Assembly: GCF_000473165.1 (NCBI RefSeq)
Contig: NZ_AXBE01000013.1
Span: 1 to 64,000, forward strand
Reading direction: 5' to 3'
DNA: 64,000 nt
DNA from: Leisingera aquimarina DSM 24565
Lineage (GTDB): Bacteria > Pseudomonadota > Alphaproteobacteria > Rhodobacterales > Rhodobacteraceae
A model generated the notes under the pieces. That model searched no databases. It was not told where the DNA came from and was given only the letters and a program-made list of their open reading frames with translations. Each line of letters opens with the position of its first letter. The first letter of the stretch is position 1. Positions 25,711-34,866 of this stretch are shown here, piece by piece. Made by a program: the position numbers and the translations under genes.

Positions 25711-27129
25711 CTAGCCGCTGCCTTCCTTCAAGGCCTGCGACATGCTGGAGAGCACCGGGCTGATCAGGTAGTCGGCCAGCGTCTGGCGGCCGGTTTCGAT
25801 CATCGCCTGGGCCGGCATGCCGGGCAGGGCCTTCACATTGGGCAGCGCCGCCAGATCCGCGTCCTTGATGCGGATATGCACCGGGTAGTAGGATTCGCCG
25901 GTGGCCCGGTCGGTGCTGCTGCCCGCCGCCACCATCACCACCTCGCCGCTCACCGGCGGCGTGCTGCGGAAGCTGTAGGCGGTCAATTGCACCCGCGCCT
26001 GGCTGCCCATCGAGACCTCGTCGATATCCGCGACCGCAACCCGTGTTTCCACCAGAAGGCCGGCATCCTCGGGCATCAGCTCCAGAATGGTCTGGCCGGG
26101 ATCGACCACCTGGCCCAGGGTGTTGATGGAAAGCCCCACCACCCGGCCGCCGCGCGGCGCGCGGATGATCTGGCGCTCGGCCACGTCCCTTGCGGCGTCG
26201 AGGCGCTGGCGCAGGTCCAGCAGCTGCTCCTGCACGTCCTGGCTTTGCGCTGCCAGCCGCGCCGCCCGGTCGCGCCCGGCCTGCAGCCGCCGCTCTTCGG
26301 TCTCGCCGATCCGTTCCAGCACATTGCCGCGGTCGCTTTCCAGCGCGCCAAGCGTGCCCAGAAGGCCGCTTTGCTGCATCTGCCGCTGGCCGATGCGGGT
26401 TTTCGGCACCAGGCCTTTTTCAAACAGCGCGGTCAGATCGGCCAGCTCACCCTGCACCAGCGCCAGCTGCTCTTCGGTGGCGCGGATGCGGGCATCGCGG
26501 CCCCCCAGCTGATCCTCCAGCTGGCTGACGCGGCCCTCCAGGATGTCCATCTGGCCCTGATAGAGCGCCCGGTTGGAGATGAGCAGATCCTGCTGCAGCG
26601 CCACCAGCTGCGCCAGTTCGGGCGTCTGGGCGGTGAGCCGGGCCAGCTCCGGCCCCGGCTGCAGCACATCGCTGCCTGCGCGTTCCGCCTGCAGCCGCGC
26701 CTGCTGCGCCAAGATGCTGGCCAGCTGGCCGTTCAGGATCGCCAGCTGCGCCCGGATGCGGCGGCCGTCAAGCCGGGCCACCACCTGGCCCTTGGCCACC
26801 CGGGTGCCCTCGGCCACATTCAGTTCGCGCAGGATTCCGCCCTCCAGATGCTGCACCGCCAGCCGGTCGCCGGCCACGTTGAAGGCGCCGGAGGCCACCA
26901 CCGCGCTGGTCAGCTCTGCCTTGGCGGCCCAGACCACCAGCCCGCCGAACAGCCCGAAGCCGCAGACCACCATCCACAGCACCAGCCGCCGCACCCGTGT
27001 CGGCGGGCGCTGCGGCAGCGGCACATCCTGGCTGCTGCCGGCCGGCATCAGGTCGCGGAAACCGCTTTTGGCGGCGGCACTGCCGGGTTGCGGCGCCGGG
27101 CTGCGGTCTTCATGCTCCACCAGGCTCAT
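25711..27129 (-). CDS. Type I secretion membrane-fusion protein (HlyD/PrtE family)
   Basis: This 472-residue adaptor spans the inner membrane once (LVLWMVVCGFGLFGGLVVWA, near residue 55) and extends through the periplasm to link the ABC exporter with an outer-membrane channel. The lipoyl-like half-motifs (VQHLEGGILRELNVAEGTRV and VVGLSINTLGQVVDPGQTIL) flank long coiled-coil hairpins. The C-terminus has RVQLTAYSFRSTPPVSGEV and VKALPGMPAQAMIETGRQTL, the HlyD signature region. Its start overlaps the exporter stop by 4 bp (ATGA). No TolC-type gene is in the window, so the outer channel must be encoded elsewhere. Confidence 0.92.
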   Translation of the reverse strand: MSLVEHEDRSPAPQPGSAAAKSGFRDLMPAGSSQDVPLPQRPPTRVRRLVLWMVVCGFGLFGGLVVWAAKAELTSAVVASGAFNVAGDRLAVQHLEGGILRELNVAEGTRVAKGQVVARLDGRRIRAQLAILNGQLASILAQQARLQAERAGSDVLQPGPELARLTAQTPELAQLVALQQDLLISNRALYQGQMDILEGRVSQLEDQLGGRDARIRATEEQLALVQGELADLTALFEKGLVPKTRIGQRQMQQSGLLGTLGALESDRGNVLERIGETEERRLQAGRDRAARLAAQSQDVQEQLLDLRQRLDAARDVAERQIIRAPRGGRVVGLSINTLGQVVDPGQTILELMPEDAGLLVETRVAVADIDEVSMGSQARVQLTAYSFRSTPPVSGEVVMVAAGSSTDRATGESYYPVHIRIKDADLAALPNVKALPGMPAQAMIETGRQTLADYLISPVLSSMSQALKEGSG

Positions 27130-28919
27130 GCGCTTGCTCCTTCATTCCGGGGGCCATTCCGGGGGCCGTCTGCCCCCTTTTCCGGGCTGTCCTCCGCGTT
27201 GCGGTGGCGGAAGGGCGCGATCTTGGGGTCGTCCTGGGCCTGGGCGGCCTGGGCGCGGGCGAGCGGCTGGGCGGCCGCCTCGATCACATGGCGGGCCTCG
27301 CCGAAGCGGGCGATGCGGCCCTCTTGCAGCAGCGCCGCGTGGCTGACCCGGCGCAACAGGCTGAGCCGGTGGGTCACCGCCACCACTGCGGCGCCGCGGG
27401 CGCAGGCGTCCTCGATGGCGGCGGCCAGCGCCTCTTCGCCCTCGGGGTCGAGATTGGCATTGGGCTCATCCAGCACGATCAGCTTGCGGTCGCCGAAAAA
27501 GGCGCGCGCCAGGCCGATGCGCTGGCGCTGGCCTGCGGAGAGGAACTCGCCGCGCGGGCCGACCTCGGCGTTGTAGCCGCCGGGCAGGGACAGGATCATC
27601 TCATGCACCTGCGCCAGCTTGGCCGCCGCCACCACATCCGAGGGCTTGGCGTCCGGGTCCATCAAGGCGATGTTTTCCGCCACCGAACCCTGGAACAGCT
27701 CGACCCGCTGCGGCAGGAAGCCGATATGCTGGCCGATCTGCGCCGGGTCCCAATCGGTGAGCGCGGCATCGTCGATGCGGATATGGCCGCGCACCAAGGG
27801 CTGCAGCCCGGCCAGCGCATGCGCCAATGTGGTCTTGCCGGCACCCGAGGGGCCGATCAGCCCCAGCGACTGGCCCGGCTTCAGCTCCAGCGTGATGTCC
27901 AAGAGCAGCGGATCGGGCCGCCCCGGCAGCACCACGGTGGCGTTTTCCACCGCCAGCCGGCCTTCGGGTTCGGGCAGGGTCAGCCGTTCGGGCGCGGCGC
28001 CCAGATGGGCGAGGAACATGTTCAGCCGCGCTTGCGCGCTGCGCGCCTTCAGAAAGCCGCGCCAGCCGGCAATCGACTGTTCCACCGGCGCCGCGGCGCG
28101 GCCCAAGAGGATCGAGGAGGCAATCATCAGCCCCGGTGTCAGCTGGTTGTTGATCACCAGCACCACGCCGGTGCCCAAGACTGCGATCTGCAGCCCCATG
28201 CGCACCGCCTTGGCCAGCGAGGTCATCAGCGCCATCCGGTCGGTGGCCAATGTGTTGAACACCAGCGCCGAGAATGCCTTCAGCTGCCAGCGCTTGATCA
28301 GCGGCGCGGTCTTGCCCATGGCATGGATGAGGCCGGCATTGGCCATCATCTCGCCCACCGCGGCATTGGTCTCGGCGGCCTGCTTGCCGGCCTCCTCCAA
28401 GGGTTTGCGGGCCATCATCTCGCTGAGCAGGCCCAGGGTGAACAGCAGCGCGATGCCGATCAGCGCCACCAGGCCCAGGATGGGGCTGAACATGAAGATC
28501 AGAGCCAGGAAAATCACCGACCAGGGCGCATCCAAGAGCGCCAGGAACACCGGGCTGGTGACAAAGCCGCGCAGCTCCTGGATGTCGCGGACCGGTTCCG
28601 CCTGCCGCAGCGCAGCCGGCATCCGGCCGCTGATCATGCCGTCCAGCACCAGCGGGCTGAGCCGTGCCTCAAGCCGGGATCCAAGCCGCGCCACCAGGCG
28701 CTGGCGGATCATGTCGAACAGAAAAAAGAACACCAGCGCAATGGCTGCGCCGGTGGTCAGAGCAATCAAAGTTGGAATGCTGCCCGAGGCCATGACCCGG
28801 GCAAACAGTTGCAGCATGTAGAGCGGCGCTGTCAGGACAAGGAGGTTTACAAAAATGCTTGCCGTGAAAATGGCGGCAAGCACGCCCCGCTGACCATCAA
28901 ATACCCGTCTTATCTTCAT
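27126..28919 (-). CDS. Type I secretion ABC exporter (PrtD family)
   Basis: The protein is 597 residues from the ATG at 28919 (MKIRRVFDGQRGVLAAIFTA). The membrane domain has about six spans, including SIFVNLLVLTAPLYMLQLFA and ALTTGAAIALVFFFLFDMI. The ATPase domain has Walker A LIGPSGAGKTTLAHALAG, signature LSAGQRQRIGLARAFFG and Walker B KLIVLDEPNANLD. There is no N-terminal peptidase domain, so it is of the protease/RTX-exporting PrtD type rather than the bacteriocin type. The RTX gene upstream is its obvious substrate. Confidence 0.93.
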   Translation of the reverse strand: MKIRRVFDGQRGVLAAIFTASIFVNLLVLTAPLYMLQLFARVMASGSIPTLIALTTGAAIALVFFFLFDMIRQRLVARLGSRLEARLSPLVLDGMISGRMPAALRQAEPVRDIQELRGFVTSPVFLALLDAPWSVIFLALIFMFSPILGLVALIGIALLFTLGLLSEMMARKPLEEAGKQAAETNAAVGEMMANAGLIHAMGKTAPLIKRWQLKAFSALVFNTLATDRMALMTSLAKAVRMGLQIAVLGTGVVLVINNQLTPGLMIASSILLGRAAAPVEQSIAGWRGFLKARSAQARLNMFLAHLGAAPERLTLPEPEGRLAVENATVVLPGRPDPLLLDITLELKPGQSLGLIGPSGAGKTTLAHALAGLQPLVRGHIRIDDAALTDWDPAQIGQHIGFLPQRVELFQGSVAENIALMDPDAKPSDVVAAAKLAQVHEMILSLPGGYNAEVGPRGEFLSAGQRQRIGLARAFFGDRKLIVLDEPNANLDPEGEEALAAAIEDACARGAAVVAVTHRLSLLRRVSHAALLQEGRIARFGEARHVIEAAAQPLARAQAAQAQDDPKIAPFRHRNAEDSPEKGADGPRNGPRNEGASA

Positions 28920-28971
28920 TGTCGTAGCCCCCCGGCTGCACGAATTGAAGCTATAAAATCTGGAGAACAGC

Positions 28972-29030
28972 GCCCTGGTCCAAGGATGCAATCCTTGGCC
29001 GGGGACCAAATCGCTGTCCTGAACCAGGGC
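28972..29030 (-). promoter_or_regulatory. Nested stem-loops between RTX and exporter genes
   Basis: An outer stem GCCCTGGT/ACCAGGGC (28972-28979 with 29023-29030) encloses an inner stem CCAAGGAT/ATCCTTGG with a GCA loop (28980-28998). GGTCC/GGACC offers an alternative pairing. It sits between substrate and transporter genes of one operon, where partial termination or RNA processing often lowers transporter expression. Confidence 0.5.
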
Positions 29031-29073
29031 TGGGCGGGCCCGGGGTTGCCCCCGGATCCGCCGTTCCTAAGGC

Positions 29074-31506
29074 TCAGACGGCTGTGGGACCCCAAATGTT
29101 GTCGTAGCTGTCGTCAAAGCCGGTGTCAGAGGCCAGCACCCGGATCGCTTCATAGGAGCCCGCATCACCGGTGGTCACCGCGTTGATGCCGACGCCGCCG
29201 ATCGGGATGGCGTCCTGTCCCAGCGAGGTGAACGGCGCCTCGTTGCCGGTCAGGCCGAGGATGTTCACCGTGGCGCCGCCAGCGCTGATGCTGGTGTCGG
29301 TGCCGTCGTCGGTGACGGTAGCGCCGCCGCCGTCCAGGGCGCCGAAGGCATCCTGCGCCGAGGTGCCGAGGCCGCCGCCCACATTGGTGACACGGAACAG
29401 AAGCACATCGTGGTCCTGGTCGATGTCGAAGTCGAGGATGGTGTCGGTGCCATCCATGGAGGCAAAGGTAGCGCCATCCCAGGTCAGGTCGATGATAAAG
29501 ACATCCTTGCCGTCGCCGCCGATCAGGTCGTCATCGCCTGCGCCGCCTTTCAGGAAGTCGTTGTAATCGCCTGCGCCGCCATTCAGCCGGTCATCGCCTG
29601 CGCCGCCGTCGAGGAAGTCGCCGCCATCGCCGCCGTACAGCACGTCGTTGCCGTTCTCGCCATAGAGGCAGTCGCGGCCATCGCCGCCACCGAGGGTGTC
29701 ATTGCCTTCACCGCCCTGCAGCACGTCCTTGCCGGCTCCGCCGTACAGCACGTCCTTGCCGTCATTGCCGTCGAGGAAGTCGTCGCCGTCGTTGCCTTTG
29801 ACGGTGTCATTGCCGTCGCCGCCATGGGCCACGTCATTGCCGGTGCCGCCATAGATCTTGTCGTTGCCGTCATTGCCATAGAGGAAGTCGTCGCCCTCGT
29901 TGCCTTTGACAACATCGTCGCCGTCACCGCCCCAGGCTTTGTCGGAATCGCCGCCGCCTTTGATGGTGTCATTGCCGGCATCGCCATAAAGCCGGTCATG
30001 GCCATCATTGCCGAGGACCCAGTCGTCGCCGTCATTGCCGTGCAGCAGATCGCCGCCCTTGCCGCCATAGAGACGGTCATTGCCGTCGCCGCCATAGCCG
30101 TAGTCGGCACCGCGGCCGCCGATGATGACGTCATCGCCGCCTTCACCGAACATGGTGTCCTTGCCGGAGCCGCCGCGGATGCGGTCATTGCCGTCCGGGC
30201 CATCATCGACCGGGGTGTAGCATTCCGGGGAAGCGACTTCTTTCAGCCCGTCGACTTGGTGGCCCTGCGAGGCCTGGGTCGGCACTTCGTCCTCGTCGCA
30301 GCAGTCCCAGTCGATCTTGTAGCCTTTGACATCGGCGCCGAGGTTGGTGCCGCTGTCGCCGAAGATCAGGTCGCCCTGGGCGCCGCCTTCCAGCACGTCG
30401 TTGTTGGAGCCGCCGCGCATGGTGTCATGGCCGGCGCCGCCGTTGACGTCATCGCGGCCTGCGCCGCCATCCATCAGGTCGTTGCCGCGGCCGCCCTGCA
30501 TCAGGTCGTCGTCGTCTTCACCGAACATGGTGTCGTCGCCGCCCTGGCCGTCCATGGTGTCGTCACCGGTGCCGCCCAGCATGCAGTCGTCGCCATCGAC
30601 CTGCTCGTCCTTGTTGCCGGTGCCGTTGTCGGCGCCGAAATCAAGGTCGTCGTTCTGCGACTGGCGTTCGTCGCCGAACATCTCGTCGTTGCCGGAGCCG
30701 CCGATCACCAGGTCGTCGCCGAGGCCGCCTGACATGCGGTCGTTGCCGCCCTGGCCGTTCATCCGGTCGTCGCCGTCGCGGCCGTACATGGTGTCATGGC
30801 CGTCCTGGGCGGTTTCGCCGGACTGGCCCATGTCGCCCCACATCCAGTCGTCGCCGCCTTCGCCGTCGATGCAATCGTCGCCGAGCTCACCGTAAAGGTA
30901 GTCGCCGGCATCGCCGTCGGAAGCGCTGTAGTTGCCATCGGCGTCGTCGCCGAAGATGTGGTCGTCGCCCTTGCCGCCGAAGACGCTGTCGGTGTCCTCG
31001 CCGCCCAGCAGGGTGTCATTGCCGGTTTCGCCGTCGATGTAATCCCAGCCTTCTTCACCGTCGATCCAGTCGTCGCCGTCGTCGATGTATTTCTTGCCGT
31101 AGATCGGCACCTGGTATTCTTCCCAGGTGTCCGGGTTGACCCGGGTTTCATAGCCGGTGATCACCTGCACGTAATGGCCCTTGCCGTCGGCATTGCCGCC
31201 GAACAGGGTGTCATTGCCGGTGCCGCCTTCGATCAGGTCGTCGCCATCCTGGCCTTCGACATAGTCCTGGCCCTTCTCGCCGTCGATGCGGTTGTTGCGC
31301 TCATTGCCGTAGACCGCGTCATCGCCGGCGCCGGCGCGGGCATTGTCGCCGGCATCGTGGTCGTTCAGGTTGATCACATTGCCGTCGGTGCCGCCGATTT
31401 CGGTGGTGCCGTCATTGTAGTCCGGGTCGGTTTTCTTGTCGCTGAACCGGATGTCGCATTCCGGATTGCAGACTTCCCAGTCGGGGGTTCTGTCTTTGAT
31501 ACCCAT
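29074..31506 (-). CDS. Secreted RTX calcium-binding protein
   Basis: This 810-residue acidic protein starts MGIKDRTPDWEVCNPECDIR, with a good GGAGG 8 bases before the ATG at 31506. It has no signal peptide. Residues 40-690 are almost entirely RTX nonapeptides (GGxGxDxxx), including GGNGNDTLFGG-type units and more diverged insertions such as GEEGWDYIDGETGNDTLLGG. The C-terminal 120 residues are non-repetitive and hydrophobic, as expected for a type I secretion signal. No enzymatic domain is visible. It would fold on binding Ca2+ outside the cell and may be a matrix or surface-layer protein. It is the first gene of the operon with the ABC exporter and adaptor. Confidence 0.9.
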   Translation of the reverse strand: MGIKDRTPDWEVCNPECDIRFSDKKTDPDYNDGTTEIGGTDGNVINLNDHDAGDNARAGAGDDAVYGNERNNRIDGEKGQDYVEGQDGDDLIEGGTGNDTLFGGNADGKGHYVQVITGYETRVNPDTWEEYQVPIYGKKYIDDGDDWIDGEEGWDYIDGETGNDTLLGGEDTDSVFGGKGDDHIFGDDADGNYSASDGDAGDYLYGELGDDCIDGEGGDDWMWGDMGQSGETAQDGHDTMYGRDGDDRMNGQGGNDRMSGGLGDDLVIGGSGNDEMFGDERQSQNDDLDFGADNGTGNKDEQVDGDDCMLGGTGDDTMDGQGGDDTMFGEDDDDLMQGGRGNDLMDGGAGRDDVNGGAGHDTMRGGSNNDVLEGGAQGDLIFGDSGTNLGADVKGYKIDWDCCDEDEVPTQASQGHQVDGLKEVASPECYTPVDDGPDGNDRIRGGSGKDTMFGEGGDDVIIGGRGADYGYGGDGNDRLYGGKGGDLLHGNDGDDWVLGNDGHDRLYGDAGNDTIKGGGDSDKAWGGDGDDVVKGNEGDDFLYGNDGNDKIYGGTGNDVAHGGDGNDTVKGNDGDDFLDGNDGKDVLYGGAGKDVLQGGEGNDTLGGGDGRDCLYGENGNDVLYGGDGGDFLDGGAGDDRLNGGAGDYNDFLKGGAGDDDLIGGDGKDVFIIDLTWDGATFASMDGTDTILDFDIDQDHDVLLFRVTNVGGGLGTSAQDAFGALDGGGATVTDDGTDTSISAGGATVNILGLTGNEAPFTSLGQDAIPIGGVGINAVTTGDAGSYEAIRVLASDTGFDDSYDNIWGPTAV

Positions 31507-31693
31507 GGTAAACGTCCTCCTCATTAACTGTGCGGGGCAGGGCAGCAGCAGCTGCCTGGGTCAGTGCCCCTGCGCCGGGTCTGATGCGGCTGCAGCAGGG
31601 GCGGCGCGGGAAAGGCGTGATGCTGCCTTCTGAGTGTATTGCAGCGCAAAGGCCGGCTCTGCGATGCCCCCAAATGGGGACAAAATCAGCGGT

Positions 31694-32398
31694 TTAGCCG
31701 ATCGTTTCCAGCCAGCCGCCCAACGCGCCCCCCAGCCAGCCGTCCACGATCTGCGCCGCCGCTGCCGCGGCCTCTTGCAGCGGCAGGTGCCACCAGGCGC
31801 CGGCCGCCAGCGCCGCCGCCGCCAGAAGGGCTGCCGCCAGCCAGCCAGCCCAGCGGCGGCGCGGCTGCGGCGCCGCTTGCGCCAGGGCCTCGGCCAGCGC
31901 CGATTTCAGCACCGGTTCAAACTCGATCCGGAGCGCCCCCTCCATCCGGTTCACCGCATCCTCCAGCTGATCGATGCGGGCGCTCAGGGCGGCGCGGTCG
32001 GCGGCGGCCTTTTGCGCCGCTTGCGCGCCCAGCCCCTCGTTGAGGGTGGTGAACATTTCGGCAATGCGCTTGTGCAGCGCCACCAGATCCGCCTGTGCGG
32101 CCAGCGGCGCGCCGTCGGGCACGCCCTGGCGCAGGGCGGCGGCGATCTGCGCCAGCACCGCTGCACTCAGCCGCGGCGGCTGCGCCGGTGCGGCTGGTTT
32201 GTCCGCTTCGGCCTCAGGCTGATCCGGGGCCTTGCCAGCCTCCTGAGCAGGCTCAGAGGTCTTCTGTTGCGCGGCAGCCTGGTCCGGCGCGGGCCGGTCC
32301 TGTCCAGACGGGGCCTGCGGGGCTGCAGCCGCGGGCTGCGGGCTGCCGGCCGGGGCGGGCGGGCCCTGCACCGGCGCATCCAGCGTCAGCTTGTTCAT
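31694..32398 (-). CDS. Ala/Pro-rich membrane-anchored protein
   Basis: This 234-residue protein has three parts: a Pro/Ala/Gln-rich disordered N-terminus (residues 1-75), a helical coiled-coil segment (LVALHKRIAEMFTTLNEGLG through ALSARIDQLEDAVNRMEGAL), and a C-terminal membrane span (WAGWLAAALLAAAALAAGAW) followed by a small tail. I recognise no family. Its start overlaps the stop of the upstream LuxR-type regulator by 4 bp, so the two are translationally coupled and probably act together, perhaps with the membrane protein controlling the regulator (inference). Confidence 0.65.
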   Translation of the reverse strand: MNKLTLDAPVQGPPAPAGSPQPAAAAPQAPSGQDRPAPDQAAAQQKTSEPAQEAGKAPDQPEAEADKPAAPAQPPRLSAAVLAQIAAALRQGVPDGAPLAAQADLVALHKRIAEMFTTLNEGLGAQAAQKAAADRAALSARIDQLEDAVNRMEGALRIEFEPVLKSALAEALAQAAPQPRRRWAGWLAAALLAAAALAAGAWWHLPLQEAAAAAAQIVDGWLGGALGGWLETIG

Positions 32399-33471
32399 GA
32401 CGCTCTCCCCAATGAAGCCTGCCAGGTCAGCCGCTGCGCCATCTCGGCGCGGCCCGCCGATTGCAGCTTGGCCAGCACCCGCTTGGCATAGGTGTTGAAG
32501 GTCTGCTCCTTAAGGCCTGCGATATGCGCCGCCTCGCGGTTGCTGAGCCCCAGCTGGATCAGCGCCGCGACCCGCGCCTCGGAGGGCGACAGCCCCATTT
32601 TCTGGGCCAGCATTTCGATCCGGGTGCGGTCGGGCTGGCGCGGCAGGATCGCCACCACCAGCGGCATGCCGGCGCCGGCGCAGCGGTAGCGGGTCAGCGA
32701 CACCGGCAGCCGCATGCCGCTGTCGCGCTCCTCCAGGAACAGGATCAGTTCGAGCGGCCGGCCGGGCCCGCCGCCGCGGCGGCTGCGGGCGCATTCGGCC
32801 ACTGCCGCATAAAACCCCGCGGTCTCGCCCGGGCTGGCGCAGCTGAGGCGGCCGGTGCCGGCGCTGAGCAGAGCGCCGCCATCGAGCATGTCGCGCCCCG
32901 ATTCATTGCAATGCAGCAGCGTGCCCTCGCCATCCAGCACCAGCACCGCACTGTCGGTTTTCTTGGAAATGGTCCACAGAAGCGCGCTGGTCACCGCCGC
33001 CTGGGTCTCGCCCGCCAGCTCGCGCAAACTGTCCTCGCGCAGCACCGGCCAGATCGCCTGCAGGATGTCGCCGCAATGGGCATCATGCGGGCCGCCTTCC
33101 AGTTTCAGCGCGATCAGATCCTCGCTGCCGTCCTCGAAACGGCAGGAAAACAGGGTCCAGCCGCGGCCTGCGGCCAGGCTGGCGGCCAGCTCCGGGTCCG
33201 GCAGCCGGGCGGCCAGGGCTTGGGCTGCGGGCCCGCCTGCGCGCCGGGGCCGGAAGTCTTTGGCGGCGCCTGGCTGCAGCTGGCGCCGCAGCGCCGCCGC
33301 GGCGGTGTCCGGGCAGGGCTCGCCCAGGCCTGCGGCGCTGGTCAGGACCGGGGCGCTGCGATGCCCCGGCTGCGCCAGGGCCAGCCGTGCCAGAGAAGAG
33401 ATTTGCCTTTGAAGTGACTTGGAAAACAATACCTTGCCCGTTTGCGCAACGGACGCACTCAACATAACCAT
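32395..33471 (-). CDS. LuxR-type transcriptional regulator
   Basis: The protein is 358 residues from an ATG at 33471 preceded by a G-rich ribosome-binding site; an upstream ATG at 33486 is also in frame. The middle part looks like a PAS-type sensor (KKTDSAVLVLDGEGTLLHCN and GRDMLDGGALLSAGTGRLSC). The C-terminal 65 residues are a clear LuxR/GerE helix-turn-helix: MGLSPSEARVAALIQLGLSN, EAAHIAGLKEQTFNTYAKRV, LAKLQSAGRAEMAQRL. It lies upstream of the RTX secretion operon on the same strand and divergent from a second LuxR-type gene, so control of secretion or biofilm genes is plausible. Confidence 0.85.
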   Translation of the reverse strand: MVMLSASVAQTGKVLFSKSLQRQISSLARLALAQPGHRSAPVLTSAAGLGEPCPDTAAAALRRQLQPGAAKDFRPRRAGGPAAQALAARLPDPELAASLAAGRGWTLFSCRFEDGSEDLIALKLEGGPHDAHCGDILQAIWPVLREDSLRELAGETQAAVTSALLWTISKKTDSAVLVLDGEGTLLHCNESGRDMLDGGALLSAGTGRLSCASPGETAGFYAAVAECARSRRGGGPGRPLELILFLEERDSGMRLPVSLTRYRCAGAGMPLVVAILPRQPDRTRIEMLAQKMGLSPSEARVAALIQLGLSNREAAHIAGLKEQTFNTYAKRVLAKLQSAGRAEMAQRLTWQASLGRAS

Positions 33472-33486
33472 GTTGCCCCCCGGCAT

Positions 33487-34161
33487 GACATAATGAATGT
33501 CTTGAAGGTAGCACGCCGGCCGCTGTGTCAAACCGGGCAGAGGGGGTACGCCAAAGGCCGGAACGACGGCGGGCGGAGGCCGGACGGCGGCTGCAGAATA
33601 CCACCAAGGGGGTAGCCGCTTGGTGCAGGGTGATCGAATCAAGTAATCTTGGGTTGTTTCAATGTGAAGAAATAACTCCTTAAATTGTGAATTCCATCCT
33701 GAAAACACATCGTTTCCTCATTGGGAACACTGCCAATGGCGTAGGGCGTATTCCGCAGAAAATGTGCGAAAACAAGCCTGTAAGGCGGACACCGGTCCCG
33801 CAGGCGGCGCGGCGGCGGCGCAAAGCACTGCACCGGGAGGGGAAGTTTCTTAACAAAATGGGCTGGATTCGCTACGATTTATCCACAGCAATGCGCATCA
33901 GAAGTGTTTGGACACCCGTCTGCGCAGCCCGGCCCAAGAGGTTTTTCCCGGGCATGTTCTGTTTTTATCACGATCCGGAAACGGTGGTGCACAGCGCCGC
34001 CGGGGCCAAGACGGCAGCAGGCGGGTGAACTGTGTTCCAGGGAGCGGCAGCGCATTGCAATAAAGGCCGTCTGCGGGGGGCAGGCGGCTGCAACAGTGCG
34101 CGCCTGGAGGGACGGGGCCGGATGAAGATCCGGCTGGTGTTACGAGTAAAGGAGTTTATTG
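33487..34161. other. Long divergent intergenic region between two regulators
   Basis: About 675 bp separate the two LuxR-type genes. The sequence at about 33630-33760 is noticeably AT-richer than its surroundings, and a perfect DnaA box lies at 33879-33887. Frames in this stretch lack family features. It probably holds promoters and operators for both regulators. Confidence 0.45.
33879..33887 (+). other. DnaA box between regulators
   Basis: An exact TTATCCACA, far from the candidate origin, in the divergent regulator region. It could be chance, a DnaA-titration site, or a link between regulator expression and replication. Confidence 0.4.
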
Positions 34162-34836
34162 ATGCCTGTCCATATTGTGGGGGAAAGCAGGCTTCTCAGG
34201 GACATGTTTCTGGCCATCTGTGAAGCACATGACTATGAGACCGGGCACTGCTGCGGCAGCCTGGCGGACTTGCCGCCGCTGCCGGCAAAGGACCTGGTTC
34301 TGTTCTACAGCCATGGCGCCGGGGAGGCGCTGGAGGCGGAGCTGCGGGCCTTCCGCGCCCATAAGGGCGGGGCGTATCTGATCCTGATCACCGGCGATCA
34401 ATGCCCGTCCGCGGTCCAGGCGGAACTGAGCCAATATGCCGAGGCGGTGATCCCGGAACGCAAATCGGCCGATGCGCTGATTGCGGCGCTGCAGGTGGTG
34501 CAGGACGGCTACCGGATTGTGCTGCCCGGGGCAACAGCGGGAGAGGCGGCCGCCCGGATGACGGTGCAGCCGCGGCGCAACGGGTACCGGAACGGGCCTG
34601 ATAACGGGTCTGATAACGGGCATGGCCTGTCGGACCGCGAACAGCTGATCCTGGCCAAGCTCACCGAGGGCGCCACCAACAAGAGCATCGCCAATGAGCT
34701 GGGCATCTGCGAGGCCACGGTGAAAGTGCATCTGCGCACCTGTTTCCGCAAGATCGGCGCCAAGAACCGCACCCAGGCCGCACTTTGGGCCTCGGAGAAA
34801 CTGCCGCCGCAGGCAGCGGACCTGCGCCGCCACTGA
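34162..34836 (+). CDS. Atypical LuxR/NarL-family response regulator
   Basis: The protein is 224 residues from the ATG at 34162, preceded by AAAGGAG at 7 bases. The first 120 residues have the receiver-like order of strands (MPVHIVGESRLLRDMFLAIC, DLVLFYSHGAGEALE, AYLILITGDQCPS), but the acidic pair of strand 1 is GES and the phosphoacceptor position is Ser or His rather than Asp. The C-terminal domain is canonical: GLSDREQLILAKLTEGATNK, SIANELGICEATVKVHLRTC, FRKIGAKNRTQAALWA. Like CsgD/VpsT-type regulators, it may respond to something other than phosphorylation. No kinase is adjacent. Confidence 0.85.
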   Translation: MPVHIVGESRLLRDMFLAICEAHDYETGHCCGSLADLPPLPAKDLVLFYSHGAGEALEAELRAFRAHKGGAYLILITGDQCPSAVQAELSQYAEAVIPERKSADALIAALQVVQDGYRIVLPGATAGEAAARMTVQPRRNGYRNGPDNGSDNGHGLSDREQLILAKLTEGATNKSIANELGICEATVKVHLRTCFRKIGAKNRTQAALWASEKLPPQAADLRRH

Positions 34837-34866
34837 CGGCAGCAGGCAGCACCGCCCCGGGCGGGC

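Noticed and set aside
29410-30732. 440-residue plus-strand frame rich in Val/Ala/Ile repeats
   Set aside because: It is the reverse reading of the RTX repeats; the repetition only reflects the GGxGxD coding on the other strand.
29500-31400. Periodic short repeats resembling a CRISPR array
   Set aside because: The period is 27 bp or multiples, the units encode RTX nonapeptides, there are no unique spacers of constant length and no cas genes.
33687-34028. 113-residue plus-strand frame between the two regulators
   Set aside because: No ribosome-binding site, no recognisable domain, and it crosses an AT-rich presumptive promoter region and a DnaA box.
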